The translations under genes and the position numbers were made by a program. The notes beneath the pieces were generated by a model that saw only the letters and a list, made by a program, of their open reading frames with translations, was not told the origin of the DNA and did not search any database. A stretch of DNA of 64,000 nucleotides from Pochonia chlamydosporia 170 (Eukaryota; Ascomycota; Sordariomycetes; Hypocreales; Clavicipitaceae), in the NCBI RefSeq assembly GCF_001653235.2, contig NC_035793.1:1674001-1738000 (forward strand). The letters run 5' to 3'. Shown here one piece after another: positions 47,068-58,889 of the stretch. Position 1 is the stretch's first letter. Each line of letters opens with the position of its first letter.

Positions 47068-48695
47068 TTAGAATCCCAAGGCAGCATTTGCCCTTTCCAC
47101 AACCTCTCTCTCGCCAGGCAGAGCACCTTCGCGCACCACAATCTTGTCAAGACCAAACGCTTGACGTCCAAGATCGTTTGTCCAACCACGCAACATACCT
47201 TCGGTAGGTCGGCCGATGTGCCGAGACTCGCCTTCACCGCCAGGGAAGTCAGGTCCTGGGGTTCCGTCACGGAAAGCTTGTCGCTGGCGAGCAAGGTAGG
47301 CGGCATTGATGTCCGTAACAGGACATACGGGAATATACAGGACACTGGAATCTCCACTGCCGCTGTGGACCTTGTCAACGGAATGGATGGCTGCCAAGCG
47401 GCGGAGTACAACGTTAGCAAGGGCTACTCCGCAACATCTGTTTCGTATGGGTAAGGGCGGTTGGTGTAAGTGGACTTACTATCACAATGCCATGCAACAA
47501 AATCACCAGGCTTGATATTTGGTACATGAACCATGGTTCGCTCCAGTTCAAGATGTGGGTGCAATTCATCAGTGAGTTCCTGCCCATGACCAGGCGAAGC
47601 GCCCTGCAGCTCACTGTTCATATCGACTTCTCCAATGAACTTCCAGTTCCTTTCGTCAAGGAATCCTGCGCCCTTGGACTCATTCAACGGCGCAAAAAAC
47701 GGGCGGAGGAGTACATAAGCAGTCGCCATGTGCATCAAAGGGTTCACCAACAGCGTTCCCTCATAAGGACCAGATTTGCTCATGCTCATCCATCCTTGCC
47801 ACATTCTGAACATGGTACAGGCACCCAACCCATCGTACAAGTTGTTAACCGCCTGAACGCGACCACTTGCGTCCCATGGGTCATAATTCTCCCAATCCCC
47901 TTGCAAAATCTTATCATAGACGCCTCCAAGGCCGTATCCGTTCTTCTCCCACCTCTCGACGCTGCCGCCGTCGATGTGCGGACCCAGAGCAAACGTAGCA
48001 TCGCCAGGTTGTCGGATACGTAGCCGGTCGGCGTATGAAAGCGGATTCTGCAAAGAAATTTGGGCTTGATCCGAAGACGTATGCCACAGAAACGACATGA
48101 GACGGTGCTGCACACGCAATAGAGACGGATGCGAGCGAGCCTTGAGCTGCGGGGCAGACCAATACAACTCGTATACTTGCGGGTTATCCGCAGGAAATGC
48201 TATCCAAACCGAGCATTAGCAAAGATGAAACTCAAATCACGCCAATAACTTACCTCTTGTCCAGGGATTCTGTTTAACATACTCCTCCACCTCAGCCTTA
48301 TAAGCCCTCGCCTCCGCCTCCGGAATAACACCCCTAACCACAATCGCACCCCGTTTCCTAATCTCCTCCTTCAGCCCTTCTGATCCGGCATCCAAATCTG
48401 CAAAATCCACCTGCGGAATAACATCCGAGCCCTTTTGCGCAATAATCTCATTCTCCACCCTCAGCCGGCGCAGCAGTCTCCCCCAGCTATCGACAATCTG
48501 CTTCTCCCGGCCCCTGACCAAATCACACTTTAGTTGCCTAAAGCGGTCCGGTAGAGGCGGTCTCTTGGCACCGGATAGAGATACAAACGCATCAGAGATG
48601 TCACCTTCCTTCTTGACGGCTTTTTGGGTGGCCGCCGTGGAGGCAGCTCTTCTGACGGCAGGGGAAGATATCTTGGCCACAGAGGGTCGCAGCAT
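47068..48695 (-). CDS. DUF1479 (GIG2/YbiU-like) putative Fe(II)/2-oxoglutarate dioxygenase
   Basis: Exons 48254-48695, 47480-48199 and 47068-47390 give 494 residues with matching phases. The start MLRPSVAKISSPAVRRAAST was chosen at 48695; it looks like a mitochondrial presequence, although the frame stays open upstream. The HxD iron-binding pair lies in ALGPHIDGGSVERW, and the distal His is probably in HCDTIHSVDKVHSG, which spans the second intron and is recovered by splicing. FMWWQGW-like (FRMWQGWMSMS) and GTLLVNPL blocks are family hallmarks. The family includes Candida GIG2, induced by N-acetylglucosamine; the substrate remains unclear. It is divergent from deoxyribose-phosphate aldolase with 347 bases between start codons. 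Confidence 0.88.
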
Positions 48696-49042
48696 CGTGA
48701 GTGAAAGTAGAGACCACGCAAAAAGTTCACCCGGCTTGAATCTGAATGAACAGAATACAAAGAATGAAGAATCAGGGGAATGAACTAGCCTTTTATCCAC
48801 GGTTGTAGATCTGCGATTTTGCTTGCTATATACCCGTGTAAGTGGCGCGGTGCTTCCCTTTTAGGAAGTCCGCACCCCGCAATACGACAAAATGATGATA
48901 TTGCACCTCCCAATGCTGCACCTCCGTTATTCCCAGACGACACATTCATACACCATTGCAACTCATATAATAGCTATTCACATCCCATACATCCTTCTTC
49001 GTAAACACATAGCCATCATTACCACCATCCCCTCATCACAAA
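48696..49042. other. Short shared divergent promoter (DUF1479 / DERA)
   Basis: Only 347 bases separate the two start codons, so both genes probably share control elements. The DERA side is pyrimidine-rich with CACAAAATGTCCC at the start codon. No individual factor site could be assigned. Confidence 0.55.
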
Positions 49043-49831
49043 ATGTCCCAACCCGTCAAAGTCAAGGTCTCCCTCCCCATCCTCGCCTCCCACATCGACC
49101 ACTCCCTCCTCCATCCAACCCTCACAGACGCCCAAATCACAAACGGCCTGCACCTCTCAAAAAAGTACTCCGTAGCAAGCGCCTGCGTAAAACCCTCCTC
49201 CGTCCCCCTCGCCGCCAAGATCCTCGCCTCCTCCCCCGTCAAAGTATGCTCCGTGGTCGGTTTCCCGCACGGCAGCTCCAGCTCCGCCACGAAAATCGCC
49301 GAGACAATCGAGGCTCTTGACGCCGGCGCCACAGAGATAGACATGGTAGTCAACATAGGCAAGGTCCTCGGCGGGGAGTGGCACTACGTCGAGCACGAGG
49401 TGAATGCCATAAATCGCATCGTCACCACGCGCGGCGGGCTACTAAAGGTGATTTTTGAGAATGACTATCTCGAGGAGGAGCATATTCGGAAACTATGCGA
49501 GATTTGTACGGAATTAGGTGTGGGGTTTGTAAAGACGAGTACGGGGTATGGGTTTGTGAAGCAGGAGAATGGGATGTATAGCTACAAGGGGGCGACGGTG
49601 CCGCATTTGAAGCTTATGAGGGAGAGTGCTGGGCCGGATGTGCAGATCAAGGCGGCGGGGGGTGTGAGGACGCTGGATGATTTCTTGTATGTTATGAGTT
49701 TGGGGGTGACGAGGGTTGGGGCGAGTGCCACGGAGGCGATCATGGAGGAGGCGAGGAGTAGAGGCATTGGCGATGAGGAGATTGAGGTTGAGGTGAAGCA
49801 GATTGATGGCACGAGTGGCGGTTCATACTGA
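49043..49831 (+). CDS. Deoxyribose-phosphate aldolase
   Basis: DERA splits 2-deoxyribose-5-phosphate into glyceraldehyde-3-phosphate and acetaldehyde, the last step of deoxyribonucleoside catabolism. A single exon of 262 residues starts at ACAAAATGTCC. The Schiff-base lysine is Lys164 in GVGFVKTSTGYG and the second catalytic lysine is Lys203 in IKAAGGVRT. The Asp of EIDMVVNIG and the N-terminal IDHSLLHPTL and VKVCSVVGFPHG blocks are present. Codon use in the first half is markedly C-rich at third positions and shifts to G/T-rich in the second half. There is no targeting signal, so it is cytosolic. Confidence 0.95.
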   Translation: MSQPVKVKVSLPILASHIDHSLLHPTLTDAQITNGLHLSKKYSVASACVKPSSVPLAAKILASSPVKVCSVVGFPHGSSSSATKIAETIEALDAGATEIDMVVNIGKVLGGEWHYVEHEVNAINRIVTTRGGLLKVIFENDYLEEEHIRKLCEICTELGVGFVKTSTGYGFVKQENGMYSYKGATVPHLKLMRESAGPDVQIKAAGGVRTLDDFLYVMSLGVTRVGASATEAIMEEARSRGIGDEEIEVEVKQIDGTSGGSY

Positions 49832-50205
49832 TTAATTACCTAGATAGTTGTGGTGATGGATGCATAGACATAGTCCTAGTGTTATAGTCACGATAGTCAC
49901 ACGGCAAAGAATAAACAGACTTTATAGTTCGTACTGGTACATAAAAGAGTCAATTACCCAAAAATATACAACACCAGTCCTTCGTTCCTCTTCCAACACC
50001 CTAACAGCCCACAAAACATGCTGCAAAATAAATCCTATCATCGCTGCCCAGCCAAAACAATGAAGCCTATTTATTGTACATTACTAACCGAGACTTGCTG
50101 AGGAAACAAACATGTTGTCATGGCGAATAACAAATGTAGGAGGAGTCATAACGGCATTCACGTCTCAGATTGTCATACATCCCAGTTTGGACAAAACATG
50201 CAATA
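49832..50205. other. Intergenic between convergent DERA and apsB/mto1
   Basis: These 374 bases hold both 3' flanks; nothing else is seen. Confidence 0.6.
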
Positions 50206-53200
50206 CTACTCGGTGTCTGTGTTTGTCCTCCTCACTCTGTCCCTGAGATCCTTGTTCTCCATTTCAAGCCCACCGAGCCGTTGTCGTGCAGCTGCTCGGT
50301 CCTGGTTTCGACCTTCTCGTTCCATCTTCAGTTTATATTCCATATCTCGAAGTCTCAGAAGCCAGCGGTTGTCGTTGTTCGCCGGCTCGCCTTCGCTGGG
50401 CAAGGCCACCTCCATGTTGGTAAAGTTCCCTGAGGATGGTCGCGGTATTCCAGAAGCGGTGTTGGATCGAGATGAACCCCCTGAGCGGCTGTTCCTTCCT
50501 TGGCTCAGTTGAGAAGTTCTACTCCTATCGCGATCTCCCGGTCCTCGTGGAATGCCTGGTGAAGGTGAGCCTGCACCTGTAGCACTTCTACCCAGAGGCA
50601 ATGTGCCATCAGAACTTGACTGCGCCGCACGGCTCCGCACATCGTTGGCGGTTCGAAGCGTTGCGTTCTCGACCTTGAGTTGCCGATACGCATCCTCCAG
50701 TCGTGCCATCCTGGTGTGCATGTCATGGGGGGCCAGACCTCCCGAGGCCACTGAGTTTCGTATCCGGGCTTCAAGACGATCCAGCTTCTTAATTCTCACT
50801 TCGAGATTATTTTCTAGCGTCTGGTACTCTCGCTGCAAGTCCCGTTCCACAGATTTGATCTTCGAAGTCAGCCCTGTAAACATGCTCTCAATAGCCTTGA
50901 TGGCACCGAGTAGGTTCTTCGAGAAGCCTGGAAGTCGGGCCGCAATAACTTCCACTGATGGCACAACTTGCTTGTCAACAAGAGTATTATTGTTGAGCCA
51001 TTCTCGCCCGCACAAAGCGCTGAGCTTATGCCACAATTTAAGCAGCAATTCGTTGCGTTCCAGCAGCTGGTCACGAGCAGACTGCTCCAGCTGAGCCAGC
51101 TTTCTGCGATCTTGTCCCCTGGTACTCTCCAGCTCAGCAATCCTGACATCTTGGGTGCTGGCCGTCTGCGTGAGGTGCTGATGCGTGCGCTGGAATGTGT
51201 CGAACTGCACCTTGGTATTGCGGTGTGCGACACGCTCCTTCTCCAGCAACTCGGTGATCTTGCGGGATTCAAGAGCATGGGATTCCAAGAGAGCATCTCG
51301 TTGTTTGATGATGCGATCCTTTTCGACCAACGACGCCTTTGTGGTATCGAGCTCGCGAATTGTGTTTTCAAGCTCGCGTTGCATCTTAGCAATCGACTAG
51401 AAGTTGGATTATTAGTATACTTTGTTTCACAAAGTGAAAGAAACCAACACTCACCTTGAGAAGAGAAGATCGGGTGCCATTGAGGTCGCCCAAAGCTTCT
51501 CGAAGGTTATTCTCGAGCTCTATCAGCCTCTCTTTCCACTCGGTAGCCTCAACTTCGCGAGACGACAGACTCTTACGCAGTCGTCTTACTTCGTCCTTGG
51601 CACTGGAAGCTTCCCTGTTCAATTCATTCACAACCTGTTGAACTTCTTCCTTTTCTTTGTCTGCAACAATCTCCCTCTGCATGCGCTCCTGTTGAAGGCG
51701 GCCGTCCAGCTCTCTGACCCGGTCCTTTTCTTCACGCAGACTCTGCTCTGCATTTGCAATCGCGGCCTCCAGATCTCCAATGCGAATCTTGTCCGCCTCT
51801 TGCTCTTCGCGCAAGAAGGCAATCTCGCCTTGACTTGACTCTTGCTGTATGGAGAAGCGCTGGTTCTTTTCGTTCGCCTCAATCAGCTTCTGTTCCAAGT
51901 CCTCGAGCTCCTTATTCGACGAATCCAACTCCTCCTCCAGCTGCTGTATGCGGCGCAATTTGCCTGTCTGGTCATCTTCAAGACGCACAAGAGCCTCGCT
52001 CATTTTTCGCATCTCTTCCTGCAAGGCGTCGAAATTTTCTGAGCGATCTCTTAAGTCGGCGTGAGCCCGTTGAATCTCCTCGTTTCGTTGATCGGCTTCG
52101 GATTCTAAGGCGTCGATCTCTTCCTGAGCTTCATGGCGTAAAGCCTCAAACTCATTCTCCATTTCACCCTGCTCACGAACGGCTTCGTCTCGTTCCGCTT
52201 GCAGAGCAACGAGATCATTCATGGCCGTGTCAAGATCTTCCTGTAACGACATGGCACTCTCTTCTGCCTCTCGCTTGCCCTCAACCGCAGCCTCAAAGTC
52301 CATCATGCACGACTCAAGCTCCCTTTGCAATTCCTGATTCTGTAGCTTCACTTCACTGATCTTGTCTCGCAGCTCTGCCAATTTGTTTTCCAGCTCTTCG
52401 CGTTCAGACTCTTCTTCGATGGAGGTTTGTCTAGTCCGGGCACTGCCTCGTGACTGCGACCTTTCATGGCCACCTGCTCGGGATGCTGAGCGCTCAAATA
52501 TGCTATCTACGGTGGACGGAGCAGGTCCACCGCGGCGCTGTGCCATTTTGAGGTCTTCAATTTCCTGATAGAGTCGCTCCTTCTCACGGTTCCTCGAGGT
52601 AAGCATTGAGGTTTGCGCGCCAACCTCCCGCCGCAACTCAGCATTCTCATGACGGAGCTGTTCGCTTTCCCGTCGTAGTTCATCAACCAAAGCATTAGCA
52701 GCAGAGCCGGCATTGGCACTGGGGACATCAGTCTCTCCAGACAATCCAGACATCGGACGACTGGGAGAGAACGTGCCGTCGCGGGGTTTCTTGGAAATAT
52801 TGTAGATATTGGTTGTGTGTTGCATATTCCCTTGCCCAGAAAGTTCCTTCTTGAGCTGAAAGATTTCGTCACGTAGCTTTCGATTGTCTTCGTCTGCTTG
52901 CTCTCGGCGAACGGTTTCTTGCTCCAGCAGGTCGCTCCAAACAGCCGACTCGTCTGGAGCACCAACATTACTACCAGTGCGTTCCCCAAGCGTCTTCACC
53001 ATTTGGAAAAGCTGCATCTTTTCGGATTCTCGACTGAGACCCTCGCTCCTGAGCCTCTCAATTTCAGTGGCGTACTCCTCGACTCGCTCGCGCAGGTATA
53101 TAAGCTCTTGCTCTCGCTCGTAGGCGTCCTCATCGTTTGTTCGGGAGGTATGATCCGTGGACGACGCCGTACCTGGTCTATTGTCTTCATCTCGGGCTTG

Positions 53201-54574
53201 TTTTTCAAGCTCTTTGACTCTCTTCCGAAGGATTTTATTATCACGTTGCAACACTGCAAGGCTAGTTTTAAGGTCCACATTCTCAGAGATCATTTCTTTA
53301 ATCCCCTCCTCGGACAGCTTATCCAGACGGTCGCTAAGGAACATGACCTTCAGCTTCAGATCAAAGTTCTCCTTTGACAACCTCTCAATTGTGCTGCTTT
53401 GTTCCTTGAGTGTAAGGTTCTTTCCAGTCTTTGTTATTGTCCCCGTGTTGGTACCAATGGTTAGGTTTGACGGACGGCGAGGTGTTTGGAGGCCATTCTT
53501 GAATTTGTACTCTTTGGCCAACGATTCGGGAACCTGGACGTTTTTGACATGTTGAGCTAGGACAGTATCGGTGGGTGCAGTAGCCTTCAAGTTCTCACGA
53601 GAGGCTTTGGGAGTTTTGAGAGGATCGTTGAAGTTCGGTCGATCGGGGCTCGAGACCTCAGGGAGCGTATCCAACTGGTGGCTAGGCAAGTCGTTGAACT
53701 CGTCGCCTCCAAACCCGGAAACCATGCTGCCCATGCTTATCGAGCGCTGGAAAGGATTACTTGTCGAGCGTAACATCCCCATAGCTGGAACAGCACCACC
53801 CGATTGCAGTGCATAATCGACGCCGTGACCAACGGTGGCCTCACTGCCGTCTTGCGATTCGGGGTTCGTGATGAATGAAGACGTCGATGAGCGCTGGCTG
53901 CCGTACCGACTGCGCAAATATTTTGATCGTTTGCCAATTCGTAAGGAGTTGCCAGGCGTGCTGCCTGCCTCGAGCTTGTCAGATATTTGGGATTGTAAGA
54001 AGGGGTCGTCTGTAACGGAGAGGAACGAGTGGTCATTGTCATCTTTGTATTCATCGTCATCTGTCCGGGCCACAGCACCGCTGTCCTTTGTAGTGTTGCT
54101 AGCCATACTAACGGCTCTGGAAATAGTTCTAGCTGCAGCGGCAGCTGTAGGTGAGGAATCCAGATTCTCAAGGCTCGATGTGCGATCTTCGGCTTCGCTA
54201 AGCTGAGCATCGTCTCTCTTCCCCGCATTCTGGACTTCTGTTTTGCCAGAGGTGTCTAGTGTATCGTCGGCTCCAGTTGCATCATAGGTCGTCCTCGTCG
54301 CGACAGGAGACAGTGTTGGCAGGAAGCTCGACTCGACATCGTTGAGGTGTTCTCGCACGGCTTCCTCCGTCAAAGTCTCGTCAACCGCTCTGCTTTGGTC
54401 TATCGTCGCGGCTTCAATGTAGCTACTCTCCATTGCAGATGGGCCAGTGGTGCGTCCCGAGGCAGAGGCACTGCCGGTTGGCGGTAATAGTTTTAATATG
54501 GAATCGTCGGGTTGCGCGTTAGTTGCATCGCCAGCGCTTTCCGGCGCGAGATTGGGCTCTTTTGAGTCTGGCAT
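50206..54574 (-). CDS. apsB: ApsB/Mto1-type microtubule-organising-centre protein
   Basis: This protein recruits gamma-tubulin complexes to spindle pole bodies and, in moulds, septal MTOCs. Exons 51455-54574 and 50206-51396 join in phase 0 (SSLLK/SIAKMQREL), giving 1436 residues. ATG 54574 (MPDSKEPNLAPES) is the first in the open frame. The N-terminal 380 residues are Ser/Thr-rich and disordered. The centrosomin CM1 motif follows at about residues 385-455 (LTLKEQSSTIERLSKENFDL, then KVMFLSDRLDKLSEEGI). A coiled coil of nearly 900 residues comes next. The C-terminal 55 residues (WLLRLRDMEYKLKMEREGRN, then AARQRLGGLE) match the MASC region that targets Mto1/Spc72 to MTOCs. CM1 and MASC together make the call firm. 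The protein is longer than its Aspergillus counterpart. Confidence 0.9.
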
Positions 54575-55390
54575 TTTACTTGGCCTGGTGACCCGCCGGG
54601 CGCGCTCGTCACTCGTCGTCGTGGAAGGCGGCCGGGTGATTGTTGGGGACCGATGTGGTGACAACTCAACATTAGGCAGAGCGCATCTTGAAGCTTCAAG
54701 CGTCTGGCCGAGTTTGCTCTGCAATGATGCCCGGGTGGACCACGATGCGAGATGCACAAGCTCAAGTGCCTACCTTCCCGCAGTGGAGCTCAAATAGGAG
54801 ACAACGCTTGGATATGGGATGAAACAGTTTGTATGCAAATGCAAGTGTCAGGCCAGGGATAAAAAGAAGAAACACAGAAGAATTTTGGAATGCCCCTGTC
54901 AATGGCGGGCGACGCCAAAAGCACATGTACATGGGTGAGGTCAGGTCAACCGTCAATGTTTTGAATGTTGACTTTCGACTTAGTGACGCCAGTTGAGCCA
55001 TGCCATGCCAGACTGGTTGGGCCGTGCCTGCCCCTCGCAGCTTGCTGGGTTGCTCCTGCCATTCTGGGGGGAACTCGGACCCGCGAGTCACTGTTTGGCT
55101 CCGTCCTGTTTGGCCGCTTTGGCGCGTGTTGTTGGTGGATGTCAACTGGTCAGCCACAGTTCAGCCTCAGGCCAAGTGGAGCCGTTTCAATATCCATTTC
55201 CAAGGCGCTGACTCGGATGTCAAATATCATGTTGATGATGTTGTCTTCTTGTCACAAGTCCAGGTCGACCGGTTCCATCATCTATTTATAAACATCGGCA
55301 TCTTATCCCAAATGCAGTCGTGATCTTCGGCTTTTCAAATCTCCTCACACTGCAGTCATCTCGCATTCATTATTTTTTTTGGTTAGCACA
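54575..55390. other. Divergent promoter region (apsB / MDM35)
   Basis: About 815 bases hold both promoters. No gene, repeat or RNA is seen. A poly-T run (TTATTTTTTTTGG) lies just before the MDM35 start. Confidence 0.55.
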
Positions 55391-55825
55391 ATGTCTGCCT
55401 CACTCGCTCCAGAATGCAACGAGGTCAAAGAGTAGGGGCCCTTGTGAGACGGATTTCGGCGCAATGAACCCAACTGACCACCCTTCTTTAACAGACGCTA
55501 TGATACTTGCTTCTTGAAGTGGTATAGCGAAAGTACGTCTACGCCCAGCAGCCTCCCACGGCTCCTCAGGCTAACCCTTCCACGCAGAATACCTACGAGG
55601 AGCAGAAAAAGACAACAAGGAGTGTGCGGACTTATTTAAACAATATCAAAAGTGCCTTGGTGTGAGTTGCTAGCAGCAGCAATTGGACAGGGTTACCGTG
55701 ATTAACAAAGAATATTGCTTCAGGTTGCTCTCAAGGAAAGGGGCATTGACAAGCTTCTGGATGATGCTCGGGAGGACAACAAAGAGAATGACGCGCGGTT
55801 ATCGGCGCCCAGAAGTAAGATTTAA
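55391..55825 (+). CDS. MDM35: MDM35/TRIAP1 twin CX9C intermembrane-space protein
   Basis: Mdm35 is a soluble protein of the mitochondrial intermembrane space that stabilises the Ups1/Ups2 lipid-transfer proteins. Four exons are needed: 55391-55431, 55495-55532, 55588-55661 and 55724-55825; every intron is GT-AG and the product has 84 residues. The twin CX9C motifs are exact: CNEVKERYDTC and CADLFKQYQKC. The C-terminal block ALKERGIDKLLDDAREDNKEND is typical of fungal Mdm35. No presequence is present, as expected of a Mia40 substrate. Because the exons are so short, none forms a sizeable open frame and the gene is easily missed. Confidence 0.93.
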
Positions 55826-56506
55826 CAACTTGAGCGTTGACTGTGAGACTGAACTATGGACTGATACTTTGGCAGAATAAATATCCGGTTCCCAACTCAC
55901 CTCACTCTTCACCACTGGCATTATCTCAGCTTTTTCCCTTGCACTGCAACCAATTGTGTATATTACACTCATGTAAAATTACGAATGGTAGACATTTAAG
56001 TTGATGAAACTATTTATCTGATATCTCAGACGGTCCATGCCGTGTTGGACATGCACATGGCGCATTCCGCTACATCGGGATGTCAAAGTACTCTTGCTCG
56101 GGCAAAGTAGCGCAATGGTGTGAAACACAATGAAGCATAATGCGTTACCGGGCAATTGGCTATTGGCCAATATACTCTGCAACTAAATCATATGCGAATT
56201 GGCCAAATGGATGGTGTTCTCGTTTCAACAATTCCCACATCAGTTTACAAGCTTCGCACGGCAATACGGTCACAATACCGTCGAGAAAAAGACACAACAC
56301 ATAGTCCACCCAGTCGATACATCATACTATCCGTATCTAGCAAACGGGTACTGAAGTGGTATTAGCATCGCTACAATGCCAATCCCTCTTCAGAATAATG
56401 TTCACGTAGAAAAACATATCCCGAGGACCCATTCGTAGATCATCCATCAAATCCCACTCGCAGCTTATATTCCCTTTCAAAGGGCGGGTATCTCAATCAT
56501 GACAAC
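55826..56506. other. Intergenic between convergent MDM35 and small polyQ gene
   Basis: These 680 bases hold the 3' flanks; no gene or repeat is seen. Confidence 0.6.
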
Positions 56507-56973
56507 TTAATTAGAATACTTGGGATCGACTTTCTTGCTGCACATCAAAAATCATCAGTACTCAACTCTCAACCGAGATGTCATGGGGAGTCACATACCC
56601 AGAGAACTTCTCGTAAGCACCGCGGGCACCGTCGGTAACCTTCTCCTGTTGATCGGAGCTGAGTTTCAAACCGGCCTTTTTGGAGAGGAAGCCGAAAGCT
56701 AAACGCTACCAGTCAGTAGTTGCTCAAATACCCAGTGTTTGAATGGTCTGTAGTTGGGGAACCAGATGCAGCCTGCCAAATATCACGGCGCCATCTAGCC
56801 TCATGGCAATAATACTTACCTTTGTCACCGTAGTCCTGCTTCTGTTCACCTCCCTGCTGGTTCTGGTTCTGGTTGTCACCACCTTGCTGCTGCTGCTGCT
56901 GCTGCTGCTGGTTGTTGTTACTGCTGCTACCAGCCTTCTTGGCAGAGTCGACGGCCTTCTTGAGGAAATCCAT
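56507..56973 (-). CDS. Small polyQ protein resembling fungal 'beta-flanking' proteins
   Basis: Exons 56820-56973, 56599-56698 and 56507-56537 give 94 residues. The N-terminus MDFLKKAVDSAKKAG is amphipathic. A polyQ run of nine plus Asn/Gly/Gln-rich sequence follows, then EQKQDYGDKAFGFLSKKAG and a C-terminal KKVDPKYSN. The last nine residues are encoded by the third exon, only 31 nt long. Similar small proteins with a start of MDFLKKA and an end of DKYSN-type occur in many ascomycetes and are often labelled beta-flanking or hypothetical; their role is unknown, with stress roles suggested. The Gln run is encoded by an uninterrupted CAG repeat, so length may vary between strains. Confidence 0.82.
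56886..56910. repeat. CAG/CTG trinucleotide repeat within the small polyQ gene
   Basis: Eight full GCT units plus one base run without interruption on the plus strand, encoding glutamine on the minus strand. Such pure triplets are prone to length change. Confidence 0.9.
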
Positions 56974-58889
56974 TATGTAAATTGTAGTGTAAAAGGAGCA
57001 CTGATGTAAGTTGTATGGCGTCAGGATAATGTACTACAAAGAAAAAGAGAGAGTAAAACAGCTGAGGGACCTCTGCAACTTATACCTCTCATTCCCATCC
57101 ACACTCAACGCCTCATTCGGACGTCCCGCCTTCTCCCCTCCTCCTCTTTCGTCCATTTCCCATCTTCCCCTCAGTTAATCTCGGCCACCGCGCTGGGCGT
57201 CCAGTCTAGGAATGGTCTGGTCGACTGATACATCCATACATGTGTACACACATCCGTCGAGTGACACCATTGCAGCCGAGCTAAGGGTCCATTTTGTGAT
57301 CCACGGCACCTGCAAACCATGTTCAGCTAGACAAGTGCAGAAATCTCCCGCTAGGTAGCTTTTGGTGGGGGGGATGTTCCGGGGTCCAGACCAGACTCGA
57401 GAGTACGTCATGCCAACAGCCCTTTGTGCGATTTTTTGAAAACGATGGGAATTGCTAGGGATGGGTCGAGGGCCATTGGTTGCTCAATGCGTCCTGGCAC
57501 ATGAGGCCCTCTAGATGGGTGTTTCCGAATGGCACCACGAGCTGTTTGTTGGATGAGAGCGAGGTGAGGCAGCCAACGCTCCATGTGCGCCCGTACGAAT
57601 CTTACGTGTTGCTGTTTCGTGGGCTTCCCAGCAATGAGAGCCGTTAGGAGCCAGCTAGGTCTTCTGATGGACGTGTTGTGCATGGGATCCGGCGATCAGT
57701 GTTTGTCCCAACAAGCTGCTGATATTCCCGATATGAACCATGATGCTACGATACATTTGTGCACATAGTATTCCGCCTTCATCCAATGAAGTCAGCCACG
57801 CCAAGTGGTGCTTGGATGAGCTCATCGCTGGTCCTTTGCGCTCATTGATCATCACCAGACCACCTAGGTATGCGAGTTTCTCAGTTCAATGTTCCCTAAA
57901 GTTCAATGTCCATTCATAAAAGTCTCCCGTGCTGGTATTCGAGAATATCTCATCTGCCCAAATCCGGCGTGATCGTCAGGGCTCCCGTCTGAACATCACT
58001 GATCCAGGGACAACTATGGAGTAAACCCTGGTGGCTGTTGCGGGAGGTGAGGGTCTGGGCCTGGTGGCCAGGAATGAGGGGCACAAGCCACTCAACTTCT
58101 CTTGACGGGTGGCCTCCCAAGATTTCTCAAGCTGGGTATCGCAGCCAAGCTCATGAGCTCTTTGGCGGTTGGCCCACAATGCGCTAGACGATGTACTTCA
58201 TTGCACGCAGCTGAGCAAGGATCAATCTCATTCAAAGTCTAGAGCTCCAAGCAATAGCCACAGCTGAGATCTTGCTTGTGCGGCTGAGAGCGAAATCGTG
58301 TGTTCGGCACCACCAAAAAGGACGAACACAGCCACTGTGTTCGAACAAGTCACGTACTGGACAGGTGGTGCCTCGTGAAGCCTTTCACAGACACCAGCTA
58401 TCGTACGCATTGAAACAGCAATACCTCCATGTATTATTACTGAGGCGTAAGTGAGGCACGTTGAATCTGCAAAGCCTGTCACCTGTGCAGTGTGCAAGCA
58501 TGTAAACAAGTGACAATATTGAATGCATCTGGTAGCCAAAGTAAATGACACAACCCCAGCTGTCCTTATGTTAGACAGGGGCATGTACTTTCTGTTATAT
58601 CAGCTCATCACGAGCATTGTAAATAAAATACAGGCTGTATAAGCCATCTGGTCAAATTTGTCCCATAAACACCAATCTCCAATTGATTCCCATACCCAGC
58701 ATGATCCCACCAAGTCGTTTCCATTACTCATACACCCATGTATACAAAAGAGAAGACACAAACGAAGGTTGAATCCCGCAAATCATTTGCCCTCATCGCC
58801 AGCATTGTACGCCAAAATAGCCTCCCAAAAAAGACAAAAAAAAATATACCAGGAGCCATCGAAAACCAACATAGACCACGTCACCGGTG
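56974..58889. other. 1.9-kb gene-free stretch
   Basis: Apart from the small-polyQ promoter and the MARVEL-gene 3' flank I see nothing coding. Frames up to 118 codons (58228-58584 minus) have no domain or signal. No repeat or tRNA was recognised. Confidence 0.5.
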
